NCBI GenBank assembly: GCA_937888765.1
Contig: CALASU010000227.1
Location: 1 to 16,030 of the forward strand
Length of the DNA stretch: 16,030 bases
DNA from: an uncultured Clostridia bacterium
GTDB lineage: Bacteria; Bacillota; Clostridia; Lachnospirales; Anaerotignaceae
Direction of reading: 5' to 3'
The position numbers and the translations under genes were made by a program. This document shows, one piece after another, positions 1 through 7,368 of this stretch. The notes under the pieces were generated by a model that saw only the letters and a list, made by a program, of their open reading frames with translations, ran no database searches and was not told where the DNA came from. The first letter of the stretch is position 1. Each line of letters opens with the position of its first letter.

Positions 1-787
1 TTTCAAATACCGTAAAGCCCTGCTCCATATATTCTGTGCAAAGGGAACCGTAGCCTGTTTCCTTCAGTATGGAAACCAGACTGTCACTTCTGTAAGCTCT
101 TACCAGTGTGTCCACGCTGATCTCACCGCCGGGTACCACACACGCCAGAAGTTCTTCTTCGCTTCTGTCCAGCTTTTTGATACGCAGCAGTGTTTTCAGA
201 TTGGTCACATCAGCCAGCTTGCAGACATATTTTTCCACATAGGGGATACCCAGTTTCTTCGCCGCATCACTCATCACACGGAAGCAGGCACGGTCAAGAA
301 TGGTATCAATATAGCTGCCGCTCTTTGTCTTTGCATATAATTCGATGGCTTCTTCTACTGCCTTTTCGTCAATATTGGGAAGCTCTATATAATTTCTTTC
401 ACGGAAATTTTTTTTCAGTTCTTCCACAGGGATCGTACCGCCATGAATCATAAAGTTCTTGCCGTTTACCTGTGAAATTTCCTCTTTGATCAGCACCTTC
501 AGATTATGATAATCATTTTTGAAGCGGAAGATATCCATAAATGTTTCATTGGGAATCAGCTTCCCGACTGCCTGATATGCTTCCTCCAGATTCGCTTCAA
601 CCATGATTTCAAAGTCATACACTTCTCTGACAGGTGTTTTTCCGTAATCACTGTCCATCAGCATACGCAGTGCTTCTTCTGCATCCTTGGCTTCTGCCAT
701 CTGCATCAGCTTCTGCTTTGTGAGCAGTTTATTTTCCATGGAACGAACGCTCGCCACGGCGAAAGGGTAAATTCTTTCTCTTGCCAT
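1..787 (-). CDS. ntpC: V-type ATP synthase subunit C (partial, 3' end off window)
   Basis: This is the subunit C (d-type) component that sits between the membrane rotor ring and the central stalk of the V/A-type ATPase. The start is the ATG at 785-787, reading MAREKIYPFAVASVRSMENK, with AAGGAGGGGTAG just upstream. The frame stays open for about 262 codons to the window edge. The family is usually about 330-350 residues, so the C-terminal quarter is missing. The protein is helical, charged and soluble with no membrane segment, as expected, and the N-terminal region resembles subunit C proteins. It follows subunit E with a gap of 13 nt, in the order I-K-E-C that is standard for ntp/atp operons. 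Subunits F, A, B and D would be expected beyond the left edge (inference). Confidence 0.88.
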   Translation of the reverse strand, partial: MARERIYPFAVASVRSMENKLLTKQKLMQMAEAKDAEEALRMLMDSDYGKTPVREVYDFEIMVEANLEEAYQAVGKLIPNETFMDIFRFKNDYHNLKVLIKEEISQVNGKNFMIHGGTIPVEELKKNFRERNYIELPNIDEKAVEEAIELYAKTKSGSYIDTILDRACFRVMSDAAKKLGIPYVEKYVCKLADVTNLKTLLRIKKLDRSEEELLACVVPGGEISVDTLVRAYRSDSLVSILKETGYGSLCTEYMEQGFTVFE

Positions 788-800
788 TTGCTACCCCTCC

Positions 801-1361
801 TTAAAATAAAATGCTTGCTGCTGTCTGCTGGATCTGTTCTTTTTCTACATTGATGATTGATTCAAAAGAATAGTTATATTCGATATCGCCGTTTTTCACG
901 ATAAAGCCGCCGCTGATATCGCTGTGTTTTTCAGACAGTGTAAAGCCTTTTTCTGCCACAACAGCCGCCAGACGGGAGGCGTCTTTTTCGGAAACGATGA
1001 TTTCTGTCCCCATCGTTTTATCCAGCTTATCCAGCATACCGCCGATCACATCGGCATATGCCGCATCCTCCAGAGAAAGCAGGCGTTTTTCTGCTTCTGC
1101 CAGAATATCTGCCAGAATTGCCTGTTTTGCTTCCAGAATGGATTTTTTTGCCTGCATCTGTGCCGCAGAGATTTCTTTAGAAGCCGCTTTTTCCGCTTCT
1201 GCGGAAGCCTCTCTGTCATACAGATCCAGTTCTTTATTGACTTTTTCCTTCGCAGCCTTCAGAATGGCATCTGCTTCTTCCTGACCTTTCGCCACGATTG
1301 CTTTTGCCGCTTCCTCTGCATCTGCGATGATTTTATCAATGATAATCTTACCATCATTCAT
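801..1361 (-). CDS. ntpE: V-type ATP synthase subunit E
   Basis: This is the peripheral stalk (stator) subunit E of the V/A-type ATPase. It pairs with the G/H-type subunit to hold the catalytic head still while the rotor turns. The 186-residue protein has the expected layout. Residues 1-100 are a long Ala/Glu/Lys-rich helix (for example AEEAAKAIVAKGQEEADAIL) predicted to form a coiled coil. A C-terminal globular part follows, with SGGFIVKNGDIEYNYSFE, a stretch conserved in subunit E (GGvvv...g.i..n.tf). The length is normal for the family. An AGGAGGAGT ribosome site precedes the ATG. The gene lies between subunits K and C. Confidence 0.9.
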   Translation of the reverse strand: MNDGKIIIDKIIADAEEAAKAIVAKGQEEADAILKAAKEKVNKELDLYDREASAEAEKAASKEISAAQMQAKKSILEAKQAILADILAEAEKRLLSLEDAAYADVIGGMLDKLDKTMGTEIIVSEKDASRLAAVVAEKGFTLSEKHSDISGGFIVKNGDIEYNYSFESIINVEKEQIQQTAASILF

Positions 1362-1392
1362 AGGAGTTACTCCTCCTTTTTCTTTATTTTGA

Positions 1393-1878
1393 TTACAGCT
1401 GAATGCTGTTCAGCATCAGGAAAGAAACCAGCAGAGCCAGAACGGCATATGTTTCTACCATCGCTGCAAACAGCATACCTTTTGCCAGTTCACTGGGTCT
1501 TTTGCCAACCAGCATAACGCCCGCAGCTGCTGCTTTACCCTGAGAAATACCGGAAACCAGACCAACGAATGCGATGGGCAGACATGCTGCAAAAATTGCC
1601 GCACCCTGTGTTACTGTCAGATCAACCATACCGTCGCCGCCCAGCAGACCTACTTTTACCATTACGATAAACGCGATCAGCAGACCATAGATACCCTGTG
1701 TACCGGGCAGAGCCTGCAGCAACAGTACCTGACCAAATTTATTGGGGTCTTCGGAAACAACGCCTGCTGCCGCTTCCCCTGCAATACCTACACCTTTTGC
1801 ACTCCCGATCCCTGCAAACAGAGATGCCAGAGCTGCGCCGCCTAATGCTAAAAATTCACCACTAAATAATTCAGTCAT
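1393..1878 (-). CDS. ntpK: V-type ATP synthase subunit K (Na+-type rotor ring proteolipid)
   Basis: This is the 16-kDa proteolipid of the membrane rotor ring, the ion-carrying part of the V-ATPase. It is 161 residues long with four hydrophobic helices arranged as two tandem hairpins, each with a Gly-rich first helix (GGAALASLFAGIGSAKG; GAAIFAACLPIAFVGLVSG). The ion site is visible: Leu57, Thr60, Gln61 and Tyr64 in ALPGTQGIYG, Gln113 in SGISQGKA, and the carboxylate Glu142 in MVETYAVL. These match the Na+ ligands of Enterococcus hirae NtpK (L61, T64, Q65, Y68, Q110, E139), so Na+ coupling is inferred. I chose the ATG at 1876-1878 because GGAGG lies 9 nt before it. An ATG 6 nt earlier sits only 3 nt from GGAGG. 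The gene overlaps the end of subunit I, suggesting translational coupling. A longer upstream extension of the frame runs inside subunit I and is not real. Confidence 0.93.
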   Translation of the reverse strand: MTELFSGEFLALGGAALASLFAGIGSAKGVGIAGEAAAGVVSEDPNKFGQVLLLQALPGTQGIYGLLIAFIVMVKVGLLGGDGMVDLTVTQGAAIFAACLPIAFVGLVSGISQGKAAAAGVMLVGKRPSELAKGMLFAAMVETYAVLALLVSFLMLNSIQL

Positions 1879-3862
1879 TGTCATTACCCTCCTTGAGAAT
1901 CTTGATATACTTTGTTTTTCTTTCAAATGGAGCGAAAGGTCTTCCGCCGCCTGTATAGAATTTGCCGAAGAATTCAACGTACTGCAGTCTGCAGGAGTGT
2001 ACGAACGCACCCAGTGCATTGATGGCAAGGTTAAAGATCGTACCGAATATCCATACAACGATCAGCAGTGCACAGCCCATAAAACCGTCGCCTGCCAGAG
2101 AACCCAGTGTGTTGAATACCTGTGCAACTACGCCCGTCGCCAGACCCAGTGCCAGCAATCTGGAATAAGAAAGTACGTCAGACAGATAGCTTGTGATGCC
2201 GTAAAGGCTGCCAAGACCGCCTGTCAGCTTTCCGAAAATACCTTTTTTCTTTCTGCCGCCTGTTACAAGGATGCCGACTGCACCAACGATTGCGAGGATT
2301 TTACCAACGCCGACCATTGCAGGAGCGATGCTGCCGCCAAAAGCAAACATCACAATACCAATCAGCAGTGCATACCACAGACCGATGTCAAACAATGCAT
2401 CCATCGGATGACCGTCTTTGATGAGCATATACGCCTGTACGCCCATACCGACAAACAGATGTACCGCACCCAGAATCAGGGATACGATCAGCAGACGCAT
2501 GGGTTCGCTCAGAGGGTCGAACCACAGCGGTTTGATTACAAATTCCTTGCCGAGGAACATATCTGCTGCGATGGTAAAGAAATTACCAAACCAGCCGCCG
2601 AACAATGCCCCCCACATAAATGTGGAGATACCGCAGAGCATGAACATTTTGATCATGCGGTGGGTAGTGCCTTCCAGCTTATATTTCTTCAGCATGATTG
2701 CACACAATACTGTCAGAATCAGCCCATACGCCGCATCCGAGAGCATCAGCCCGAAGAAGATAAAATAGAACGGTGCCAGTACCGCTGTCGGGTCGATGTC
2801 ACCCTTACCGGGCAGGCTGTACATACCGGTTACTGCTTCAAAGGGTGTTACCAGACCGTTATTGTTTAACAGAACGGGAGGTTCATCCTCTTCCGCAGGT
2901 TCCTGAATATCATAATAAAATTCATACTTTTTCAGCAATGCTTCCACTTCGCTCTGGGATACCTTAGGCATCCAGCCATCGAAATAGAATACTGTTTCTG
3001 TGCTCAGCATATCCCCTACGATCTTCACACGATCTCTGTGCATGACCAGACTATCGTAGAGATATTCGATTTCCTTACGGGCAGGAGATAATTCTGCCAG
3101 CACTTTTTCATGGGTTTCAATTTCTTTTTCAATTTTTTCAATTTCTTTTTCGTAGCGATGTGTCGCCTCTGTAGCAGTCCCCTTGTCCGCAAGGTTTACC
3201 ACTGCGAAATTATAAGGACGCAGTGCTTCCAGCACCTGATCCTTTTCTTCCTTCAGACAGATCACGGAATAATATTTCTGCTGCTTGTCTTTGCTGACTT
3301 CCTGCACAACCGCACCGGCTGCTGCCTCATGTACGGATGCTGTCAGCTTTGCCGTATCTGTTTTGGCACTTGCCACCCCCAGAAATACGGCAGCATATTC
3401 CGTTTCAGTCATTTCCAGAGGAATATCGAGTGTTTCCCAAGGCTTCAGACCTGTAATCAATGCCCGCAGACGATTGATTTCACTTTTACCGTCAGCAATA
3501 CCCTTATAGGCAGAAAATGCAGTGTCCACATTGCGTTCTGTTTCGGTTCTGGACTGGTCGACATGTTCGACAAATCCTTTCCGTTCCATAACCTCTCTTG
3601 TGTGGAACAGCGGCTTTTTCGCCGTGTCATATTTGCTGATCGCTTCCAGCGCTGTACTTACATGGGAAATCTGGGACTCCAGACGTGAAACATCGGCACT
3701 GTTACTGGTTCGGAAAATATCCGGCATCCATTCTTCGTCCTCAACGACACCTGCCTGTGAGTTGATCTCTACAACCCCCAGATGCATCAGTTCAGAGATG
3801 AAAGGGATACGGGTACTGTTCAGACCAATGACAGTCAGCTTCCGCATCTCAACAACTGCCAT
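1871..3862 (-). CDS. ntpI: V-type ATP synthase subunit I (membrane stator, a-subunit type)
   Basis: Subunit I forms the two ion half-channels next to the K ring and anchors the stator stalks. It is 663 residues long, a normal length. Residues 1 to about 340 are a soluble, coiled-coil-containing cytoplasmic arm that opens with MAVVEMRKLTVIGL, typical of the family. The C-terminal half carries about seven to eight hydrophobic segments. The functional arginine is in LSYSRLLALGLATG at about residue 568. The closing motif RLQYVEFFGKFYTGGG near residues 625-640 is a hallmark of the family. The start at 3862 overlaps the preceding stalk gene by 14 nt, has only a weak ribosome site, and probably depends on translational coupling. 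The end overlaps ntpK. Confidence 0.95.
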   Translation of the reverse strand: MAVVEMRKLTVIGLNSTRIPFISELMHLGVVEINSQAGVVEDEEWMPDIFRTSNSADVSRLESQISHVSTALEAISKYDTAKKPLFHTREVMERKGFVEHVDQSRTETERNVDTAFSAYKGIADGKSEINRLRALITGLKPWETLDIPLEMTETEYAAVFLGVASAKTDTAKLTASVHEAAAGAVVQEVSKDKQQKYYSVICLKEEKDQVLEALRPYNFAVVNLADKGTATEATHRYEKEIEKIEKEIETHEKVLAELSPARKEIEYLYDSLVMHRDRVKIVGDMLSTETVFYFDGWMPKVSQSEVEALLKKYEFYYDIQEPAEEDEPPVLLNNNGLVTPFEAVTGMYSLPGKGDIDPTAVLAPFYFIFFGLMLSDAAYGLILTVLCAIMLKKYKLEGTTHRMIKMFMLCGISTFMWGALFGGWFGNFFTIAADMFLGKEFVIKPLWFDPLSEPMRLLIVSLILGAVHLFVGMGVQAYMLIKDGHPMDALFDIGLWYALLIGIVMFAFGGSIAPAMVGVGKILAIVGAVGILVTGGRKKKGIFGKLTGGLGSLYGITSYLSDVLSYSRLLALGLATGVVAQVFNTLGSLAGDGFMGCALLIVVWIFGTIFNLAINALGAFVHSCRLQYVEFFGKFYTGGGRPFAPFERKTKYIKILKEGNDND

Positions 3863-4175
3863 ACGTTCCCACGACCTTTCCGATTACCGCCGCTACAGCG
3901 TCCTCTCTTTTTGCAGATGCCTGTTCTCTGATTGCAGAACACGCTGCATCCGCTTCTTTTAAAATTTCCTGAATAGTCTGCTGACTATCCTCCACAGCTT
4001 TTTCTACGGCTTCCTGCATTTCTTTTTTCCCCTGCAGTTTCGCCTGCTCAAACAGCTCCTCGCGCTGTTTCAGTGCATTGGCTTTTATTTCTTCTGCCTC
4101 GAGAGCTGCCTGCTGCTTGATTTCGCCTGCACGGATTTCCGCATCGACAATGCTCTTTAGGATTTCATAAGCCAT
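3849..4175 (-). CDS. ntpF: V-type ATP synthase peripheral stalk subunit G/H (NtpF-like)
   Basis: This small stator protein is predicted to form the heterodimeric coiled-coil stalk with subunit E. It has 108 residues and is almost entirely charged and helical, with heptad-like Ala/Glu/Lys/Gln patterns from about residue 8 to 95 (for example EIRAGEIKQQAALEAEEIKA) and no membrane segment. Sequence alone identifies such coiled coils weakly. The assignment rests mainly on position: it is the first gene of an F-I-K-E-C order, as in the Enterococcus ntp operon. AGAGGTGAGG precedes the ATG. The stop overlaps the start of subunit I. Naming varies between genomes (subunit G, H or F). Confidence 0.82.
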   Translation of the reverse strand: MAYEILKSIVDAEIRAGEIKQQAALEAEEIKANALKQREELFEQAKLQGKKEMQEAVEKAVEDSQQTIQEILKEADAACSAIREQASAKREDAVAAVIGKVVGTYGSC

Positions 4176-4596
4176 TTACCTCACCTCTCTTGCTGCATTT
4201 TTTATTGAACAATCTGATTCAGCACAAAATCTCCTTACCCTTTTCCTATATTGTTAATATCATAACAAAATGATCTTTACATACCTGTAAGCGTTTGTTC
4301 CAAATAGTCTTGTTCTGCCTGTATTGTCTTTCAAATACAGACTTTTTTCTTTCTGCGGAAGAATCATCTCACTTTCTTCCGTTTTTGAATAGATTGGGTA
4401 TGTACGAAATCACAAACACACCTTACCCTTTATAATAGATTATTTATGCACCATTGTCAATGTTTACTTGCTTTCTTTCAAAATTCGCCATATTTTTATC
4501 TTAATTTGCCAGTTTCGTTAAAATTTCATCGTGATTCCACTTTCTTTCACCGTGAAAATACTGTATACACTTTCATTTTTTATACATTTTGCATAC
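4176..4596 (-). other. Intergenic region holding the V-ATPase promoter and a structured leader
   Basis: No convincing protein gene lies here. On the minus strand the stretch from about 4424 to 4176 would be a leader of about 250 nt. It contains an inverted repeat CGGAAGAA/TTCTTCCG (4356-4363 and 4374-4381, loop 10). A second is CTGTATT/AATACAG, just to the left of that at about 4319-4340. A third is TTGTTA/TAACAA around 4250-4267. A tiny frame at 4202-4225 (GTG start, seven codons, TAA) has AAGGAG five nt upstream and could be a leader minigene. The part from 4461 to 4596 is AT-rich, and I see nothing definite in it. Confidence 0.5.
4432..4460 (-). promoter_or_regulatory. Sigma-A-type promoter for the V-ATPase operon
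   Basis: On the minus strand a perfect -35 TTGACA (4455-4460) is followed by a 17-nt spacer and a -10 TATTAT (4432-4437). Only one base departs from the sigma-A/sigma-70 consensus, and the spacing is ideal. It lies downstream of the terminator that closes the Nudix unit and points to the V-ATPase genes, giving a leader of about 250 nt. Confidence 0.75.
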
Positions 4597-4627
4597 AAAA
4601 AAGGACATCGACTTCTGTCAATGTCCT
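4597..4627 (-). terminator. Intrinsic terminator after the Nudix gene
   Basis: On the minus strand AGGACATTGAC, loop AGAA, then GTCGATGTCCT form an 11-bp stem with one G-T pair, followed directly by a run of six T. It begins 7 nt after the Nudix stop codon, so it ends the methyltransferase-Hsp33-Nudix unit and separates it from the V-ATPase operon. Confidence 0.88.
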
Positions 4628-4634
4628 GAAAAAT

Positions 4635-5060
4635 TCAGTTTTCCTGCAAGGACGCAAATGCCGCACGAATATCCCGCTTCATCCAGCGGGGCAGTTCGCT
4701 TTCTTCCATTTCTTCCTCACTCAGCCAGTAATAGGCTTCATGCTCATCACTTAACAGCACTTCGCCCGCTTTCCAGCTGCAGGCATATGTAAAGATACAA
4801 AGATGGATATGGTGCTTGATGGCATCAAATAAGGATAAGGGCTTACCGATCGTTACTTCCAGATTGGTTTCTTCTCTGATCTCTCTGAGAAGCCCCTCTT
4901 CCGATTTTTCAAAAAAATGCACGCCGCCCCCGGGCAAATCCCATTTCTGATGGCTGTTCATGAAACTGCCTTCCATCTCATCTTTGGAGCGGCAAAGCAC
5001 CAATGCTTTATTCTCTTTGATGATGACCGCTTTTACAGCCACCGCAAAATCTCGTTTCAC
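4635..5060 (-). CDS. Nudix hydrolase (MutT-like)
   Basis: This predicted pyrophosphohydrolase cleaves nucleoside-diphosphate-linked substrates. The exact substrate cannot be read from the sequence. The 141-residue protein has the Nudix fold signature at residues 45-67. GG begins the box, Glu51 follows five residues later, and then comes REIREETNLEV with the metal-binding glutamates. The usual glycine of the G-U pair near the end of the box is Asn66, a mild deviation seen in some family members. The N-terminus AVAVKAVIIKENKALVLCRS is the usual first strand pair. The start is GTG at 5058-5060, supported by AAGGGGG seven nt upstream. The gene lies 25 nt after hsp33 and is last in its unit. Confidence 0.88.
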   Translation of the reverse strand: MKRDFAVAVKAVIIKENKALVLCRSKDEMEGSFMNSHQKWDLPGGGVHFFEKSEEGLLREIREETNLEVTIGKPLSLFDAIKHHIHLCIFTYACSWKAGEVLLSDEHEAYYWLSEEEMEESELPRWMKRDIRAAFASLQEN

Positions 5061-5085
5061 AGACTCGCCCCCTTCATGGTTTTTC

Positions 5086-5964
5086 TTACTTCGCTTCTTC
5101 CAGCAGACGAATCAGATCTTCTTCTGTAAAGTCGTATTCCTTACTGCAGAAATGACAGTGCAGGTTTGCTTTTTTATCTTCACGGATGATTTTTTCCAAC
5201 TCTTCCTTGCCAATACTGATCAGTGCTTTTTCCACACGTTCTCTTGTACAGTTACAGTAAAATGTTGCGGGGATCGTATCTGTAATTTTCAGATCCATAT
5301 CGCCCAGAATCATCTGCAGGATGCCTTCGGGTGTCTGCCCCATATCCAGCAGGTCTGTTACATAAGGAATCGCATTCAGCTTTGCTTCCAGCTTTGTAAT
5401 CATTTCTTCTGTTGCATTGGGCAGCAGCTGAATGATAAAACCACCTGCTCTGCGGATAGATGTATCTGTTTCGATCAGAACACCCAGACCTACTGCAGAG
5501 GGCGTCTGTTCGGACTGTGCAAAGTAGTATGTCAGGTCTTCTGCGATTTCGCCTGTTACCAGTTCAATACGGCCTGCATAAGGTTCTCTCATACCGATAT
5601 CCTTGATGATGCTCATATAGCCGTTGCCGATGGCACCGCTTACATTCAGTTTACCGGGATACAGGTCGGGCACTTCCACACCGGGGTTAAATACGTAGCC
5701 CTTTACCTGTGCCTTGCTGTCACTTGTTACAACCATACCCTGCAGAGGGCCTTCGCCTCTTACCTGCAGTGTCAGAATATCTTTTTCACCTTTCAGCATA
5801 CTGCCCATCATCGCAGCTGCTGTCATCAGTCTGCCCAGTGCGGCAGAAGCGACAGGAGAAGTATGGTGGATTTCTCTTGCATGCTGTACCATTTCTTTTG
5901 TCGTAGCGGCAAAGGCACGGATACTGCCATTGCCCGCTGTTGCTCTTACAATATAGTCACCCAT
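5086..5964 (-). CDS. hslO: 33 kDa redox-regulated chaperonin Hsp33
   Basis: Hsp33 is a cytoplasmic holdase chaperone switched on by oxidative stress. Its C-terminal zinc centre loses Zn as disulfides form, and the protein then binds unfolding clients. The 292-residue protein begins MGDYIVRATAGNGSIRAFAA, a standard Hsp33 N-terminus. All four zinc cysteines are present: Cys237 and Cys239 (CNC) and Cys270 and Cys273 (CHFC), so redox switching should be intact. Length is normal. The ribosome site GGAGG lies inside the 3' end of the upstream methyltransferase gene, which stops 5 nt before this start. Confidence 0.97.
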   Translation of the reverse strand: MGDYIVRATAGNGSIRAFAATTKEMVQHAREIHHTSPVASAALGRLMTAAAMMGSMLKGEKDILTLQVRGEGPLQGMVVTSDSKAQVKGYVFNPGVEVPDLYPGKLNVSGAIGNGYMSIIKDIGMREPYAGRIELVTGEIAEDLTYYFAQSEQTPSAVGLGVLIETDTSIRRAGGFIIQLLPNATEEMITKLEAKLNAIPYVTDLLDMGQTPEGILQMILGDMDLKITDTIPATFYCNCTRERVEKALISIGKEELEKIIREDKKANLHCHFCSKEYDFTEEDLIRLLEEAK

Positions 5965-5969
5965 TGTTC

Positions 5970-6728
5970 TTATTCCTCCGTTTTCTGCAATCGAGCCACA
6001 AACAGCAGACGTTCGCTGTCTGCCTTCGGTGCATCAAAGCTGTATCCGTCATAGACTTCCACAAGCTCCATGCCGCCTGTCTGCAGCCCTTCTTTTATTT
6101 CTTCCATAGAGTAGGCTCTTTCATAGTGAAATTCCTCGATCCGTTCATACAGACCATTTGGCTGTTCTATGAAAAAGCTCACATAATATTCATTGATTCT
6201 GTCTTCCTCATCATAATGATTTTCCCAGACATAGGCAGCCGCTTCTTCTGCAGAAGCAAAGATATTCTGCCCCAATACCTCACGGAATTTATATTCCGTA
6301 TTCAGATCAAACAGGAACAGGCTGTCCGCTTTCATATGCTCTGCAATACTGCGAAAGGCATCTTCCAGCTGTCCGTCCTCTGTCAGATAATTCATGCTGT
6401 CACACAGGCTCAGGATACAGTCTGCCTTTTCGCCAAGCTCCAGCTCTGTCATATCCTGACAGGCAAATCTGGCTTCTGCTCCCTCGCTTCTTGCTTTATG
6501 CTCCGCCTCAGCAAGCATCTCGGGAGAGAGATCCACTCCGATCACATCATAGCCCTGCTTTGCCATAGGGACTGTGATTGTGCCTGTCCCGCAGCCCAGA
6601 TCAATCACAGTCTGCGGTTTTTTGCCGAATTTTTCCCAGACGGCATAGATATGCTGCAGCCATTCGTCATATTCCACTTGTTCCATAAAAAGATCATACA
6701 CAGATGCAAAGGCTTCGTATGCACTCAT
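5970..6728 (-). CDS. Class I SAM-dependent methyltransferase (YqeM-like)
   Basis: This is a predicted small-molecule, RNA or protein methyltransferase with an unknown substrate. The 252-residue protein has the Rossmann-type SAM-binding signature VIDLGCGTGTITVPMAKQGY at residues 41-60. An acidic residue ends strand two in VIGVDLS (Asp66), and motif III-like SLCDSMNYL lies near residues 107-115. The N-terminus MSAYEAFASVYDLFM resembles the YqeM group of Firmicutes methyltransferases. The ATG has GGAGG about 9 nt upstream. It is the first gene of a unit with hsp33 and the Nudix gene, behind a promoter at 6800-6828. No partner in the unit reveals the substrate. Confidence 0.88.
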   Translation of the reverse strand: MSAYEAFASVYDLFMEQVEYDEWLQHIYAVWEKFGKKPQTVIDLGCGTGTITVPMAKQGYDVIGVDLSPEMLAEAEHKARSEGAEARFACQDMTELELGEKADCILSLCDSMNYLTEDGQLEDAFRSIAEHMKADSLFLFDLNTEYKFREVLGQNIFASAEEAAAYVWENHYDEEDRINEYYVSFFIEQPNGLYERIEEFHYERAYSMEEIKEGLQTGGMELVEVYDGYSFDAPKADSERLLFVARLQKTEE

Positions 6729-6799
6729 ATTCCATACCTCCGAGGGAAAATTTCATTCTGTCTTTCTTCCTATAAAAGACAAACTATTAACAATATTTT

Positions 6800-6828
6800 A
6801 TTATACCTTATCTTTCAATCTCATTCAA
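6800..6828 (-). promoter_or_regulatory. Candidate promoter for the methyltransferase-hsp33-Nudix unit
   Basis: On the minus strand TTGAAT (6823-6828), a 17-nt spacer and a perfect TATAAT (6800-6805) lie 72 nt before the methyltransferase start. The -35 overlaps the stop codon of the SASP gene, so this unit can be transcribed separately from the sporulation gene. Confidence 0.6.
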
Positions 6829-7021
6829 CAGTTTCTTTTTTTATTTTTTCCTCTCGTTTTCGTTTCCCCATAATCCCGCCGATCCGTCCGCTTTCTCTGG
6901 AGGTCAGCCCTTTCCATCCAAGCTGCTCCACCTTATCCAATAATCCCAGTTCCTCCGCAATTTCGTATTTCATGACAAGATCTTTCTTTTCTGCTTCCGT
7001 CAGTTCTTTTTTCTCTTTCAA
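6821..7021 (-). CDS. Small acid-soluble spore protein, alpha/beta type (SspF-like)
   Basis: SASPs coat and protect DNA in the dormant spore and are degraded at germination by the protease GPR. This 66-residue protein carries the family pattern MKYEIAEELGLLDKVEQLGW followed by TSRESGRIGGIMGKR. It aligns better with SspF/SspH-type proteins (KYELAKDLGFYDTVKNGGW in B. subtilis) than with SspA. The likely GPR cut is between Glu20 and Ile21 in YEIAEEL. The Lys-rich ends fit DNA binding. I chose a TTG start at 7019-7021 because AGGGAG lies 8 nt upstream. A GTG at 7028-7030 abuts the same ribosome site and would add three residues. A sigma-G-like promoter lies just upstream. This gene marks the left-hand organism as a spore former. 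Confidence 0.8.
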   Translation of the reverse strand: MKEKKELTEAEKKDLVMKYEIAEELGLLDKVEQLGWKGLTSRESGRIGGIMGKRKREEKIKKETVE

Positions 7022-7046
7022 TATTCGCACTCCCTTTCTATTCTTT

Positions 7047-7076
7047 CAGTATGTCCCAATCAAAACAGAATCATTC
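7047..7076 (-). promoter_or_regulatory. Candidate sigma-G (forespore) promoter for the SASP gene
   Basis: On the minus strand GAATG (7072-7076), an 18-nt spacer and CATACTG (7047-7053) match the known sigma-G pattern GHATR-N17/18-CATWHTA at all -35 positions and six of seven -10 positions. It would give a very short leader ahead of the AGGGAG ribosome site, as is typical for ssp genes. Confidence 0.6.
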
Positions 7077-7140
7077 CTTTTGTATTTTGTATGCAATCAA
7101 ATGTTTTCCGGAAAAAATACAATATTTTACTGAAAATCGT

Positions 7141-7169
7141 TTGACAGAAGCATAAACTGGTGTTAGACT
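7141..7169 (+). promoter_or_regulatory. Promoter of the lysine-riboswitch/asd transcript
   Basis: A perfect TTGACA (7141-7146), a 17-nt spacer and TAGACT (7164-7169) place transcription start near 7176. That is about 20 nt before the first paired bases of the lysine riboswitch. Confidence 0.72.
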
Positions 7170-7192
7170 ATGTAGCAAATACATCATTTTTC

Positions 7193-7360
7193 AAAGTAGA
7201 GGTGCGTTTTTCAAGAGTATTCGGGCGAATATCATAAGGGATAGAAGAAACTCGAAAAAAGGGAAAAATGCCGAAGAAAAAATCAGCCTTATCGTTTTTT
7301 TCTGGTTGTGCGGTTAAGAGCCGTATGACTGTCATTGGAAAACCCAATGGAGCGCTACAA
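7193..7360 (+). ncRNA. Lysine riboswitch (L box) aptamer
   Basis: The leader carries the ordered conserved blocks of the L box. GTAGAGGTGCG at 7196-7206 is followed by CAAGAGTA and AAGGGA. TGCCGAAG lies near 7268, CTGGTTGTGCGGTTAAGAGC near 7301-7320, and ACTGTCATTGG near 7328. The closing CCAATGGAGCGCTAC ends at 7358, and its CTAC pairs with the opening GTAG to form P1. The family senses lysine and usually lowers expression of lysine biosynthesis genes. Position, promoter and downstream asd all agree. Start and end are estimated from the P1 helix. Confidence 0.93.
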
Positions 7361-7368
7361 AGAAAAGC

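Noticed and set aside
1393..2058. 221-residue version of subunit K
   Set aside because: The first 60 residues read inside subunit I. The proper start with GGAGG gives the normal 161-residue proteolipid.
1742..2869. Long plus-strand frame (375 codons) opposite the ATPase genes
   Set aside because: It lies antisense to subunits K and I, which have clear family motifs. Its product is Cys/Gln/His-rich without any domain and it lacks a ribosome site.
4356..4386. Plus-strand terminator (CGGAAGAA stem followed by T5)
   Set aside because: No plus-strand gene ends here. The AT-rich context makes a chance T run likely, so it is listed only as a leader repeat.
4960..6054. Plus-strand frame of 364 codons opposite Nudix and Hsp33
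   Set aside because: It is antisense to two well-identified genes, and the Cys/Phe/Gln-rich composition is that of a shadow frame.
5940..7133. Plus-strand frame of 397 codons opposite the methyltransferase and SASP genes
   Set aside because: No motif, low-complexity Phe/Cys/Ser content, and it crosses two real genes and a promoter region on the other strand.
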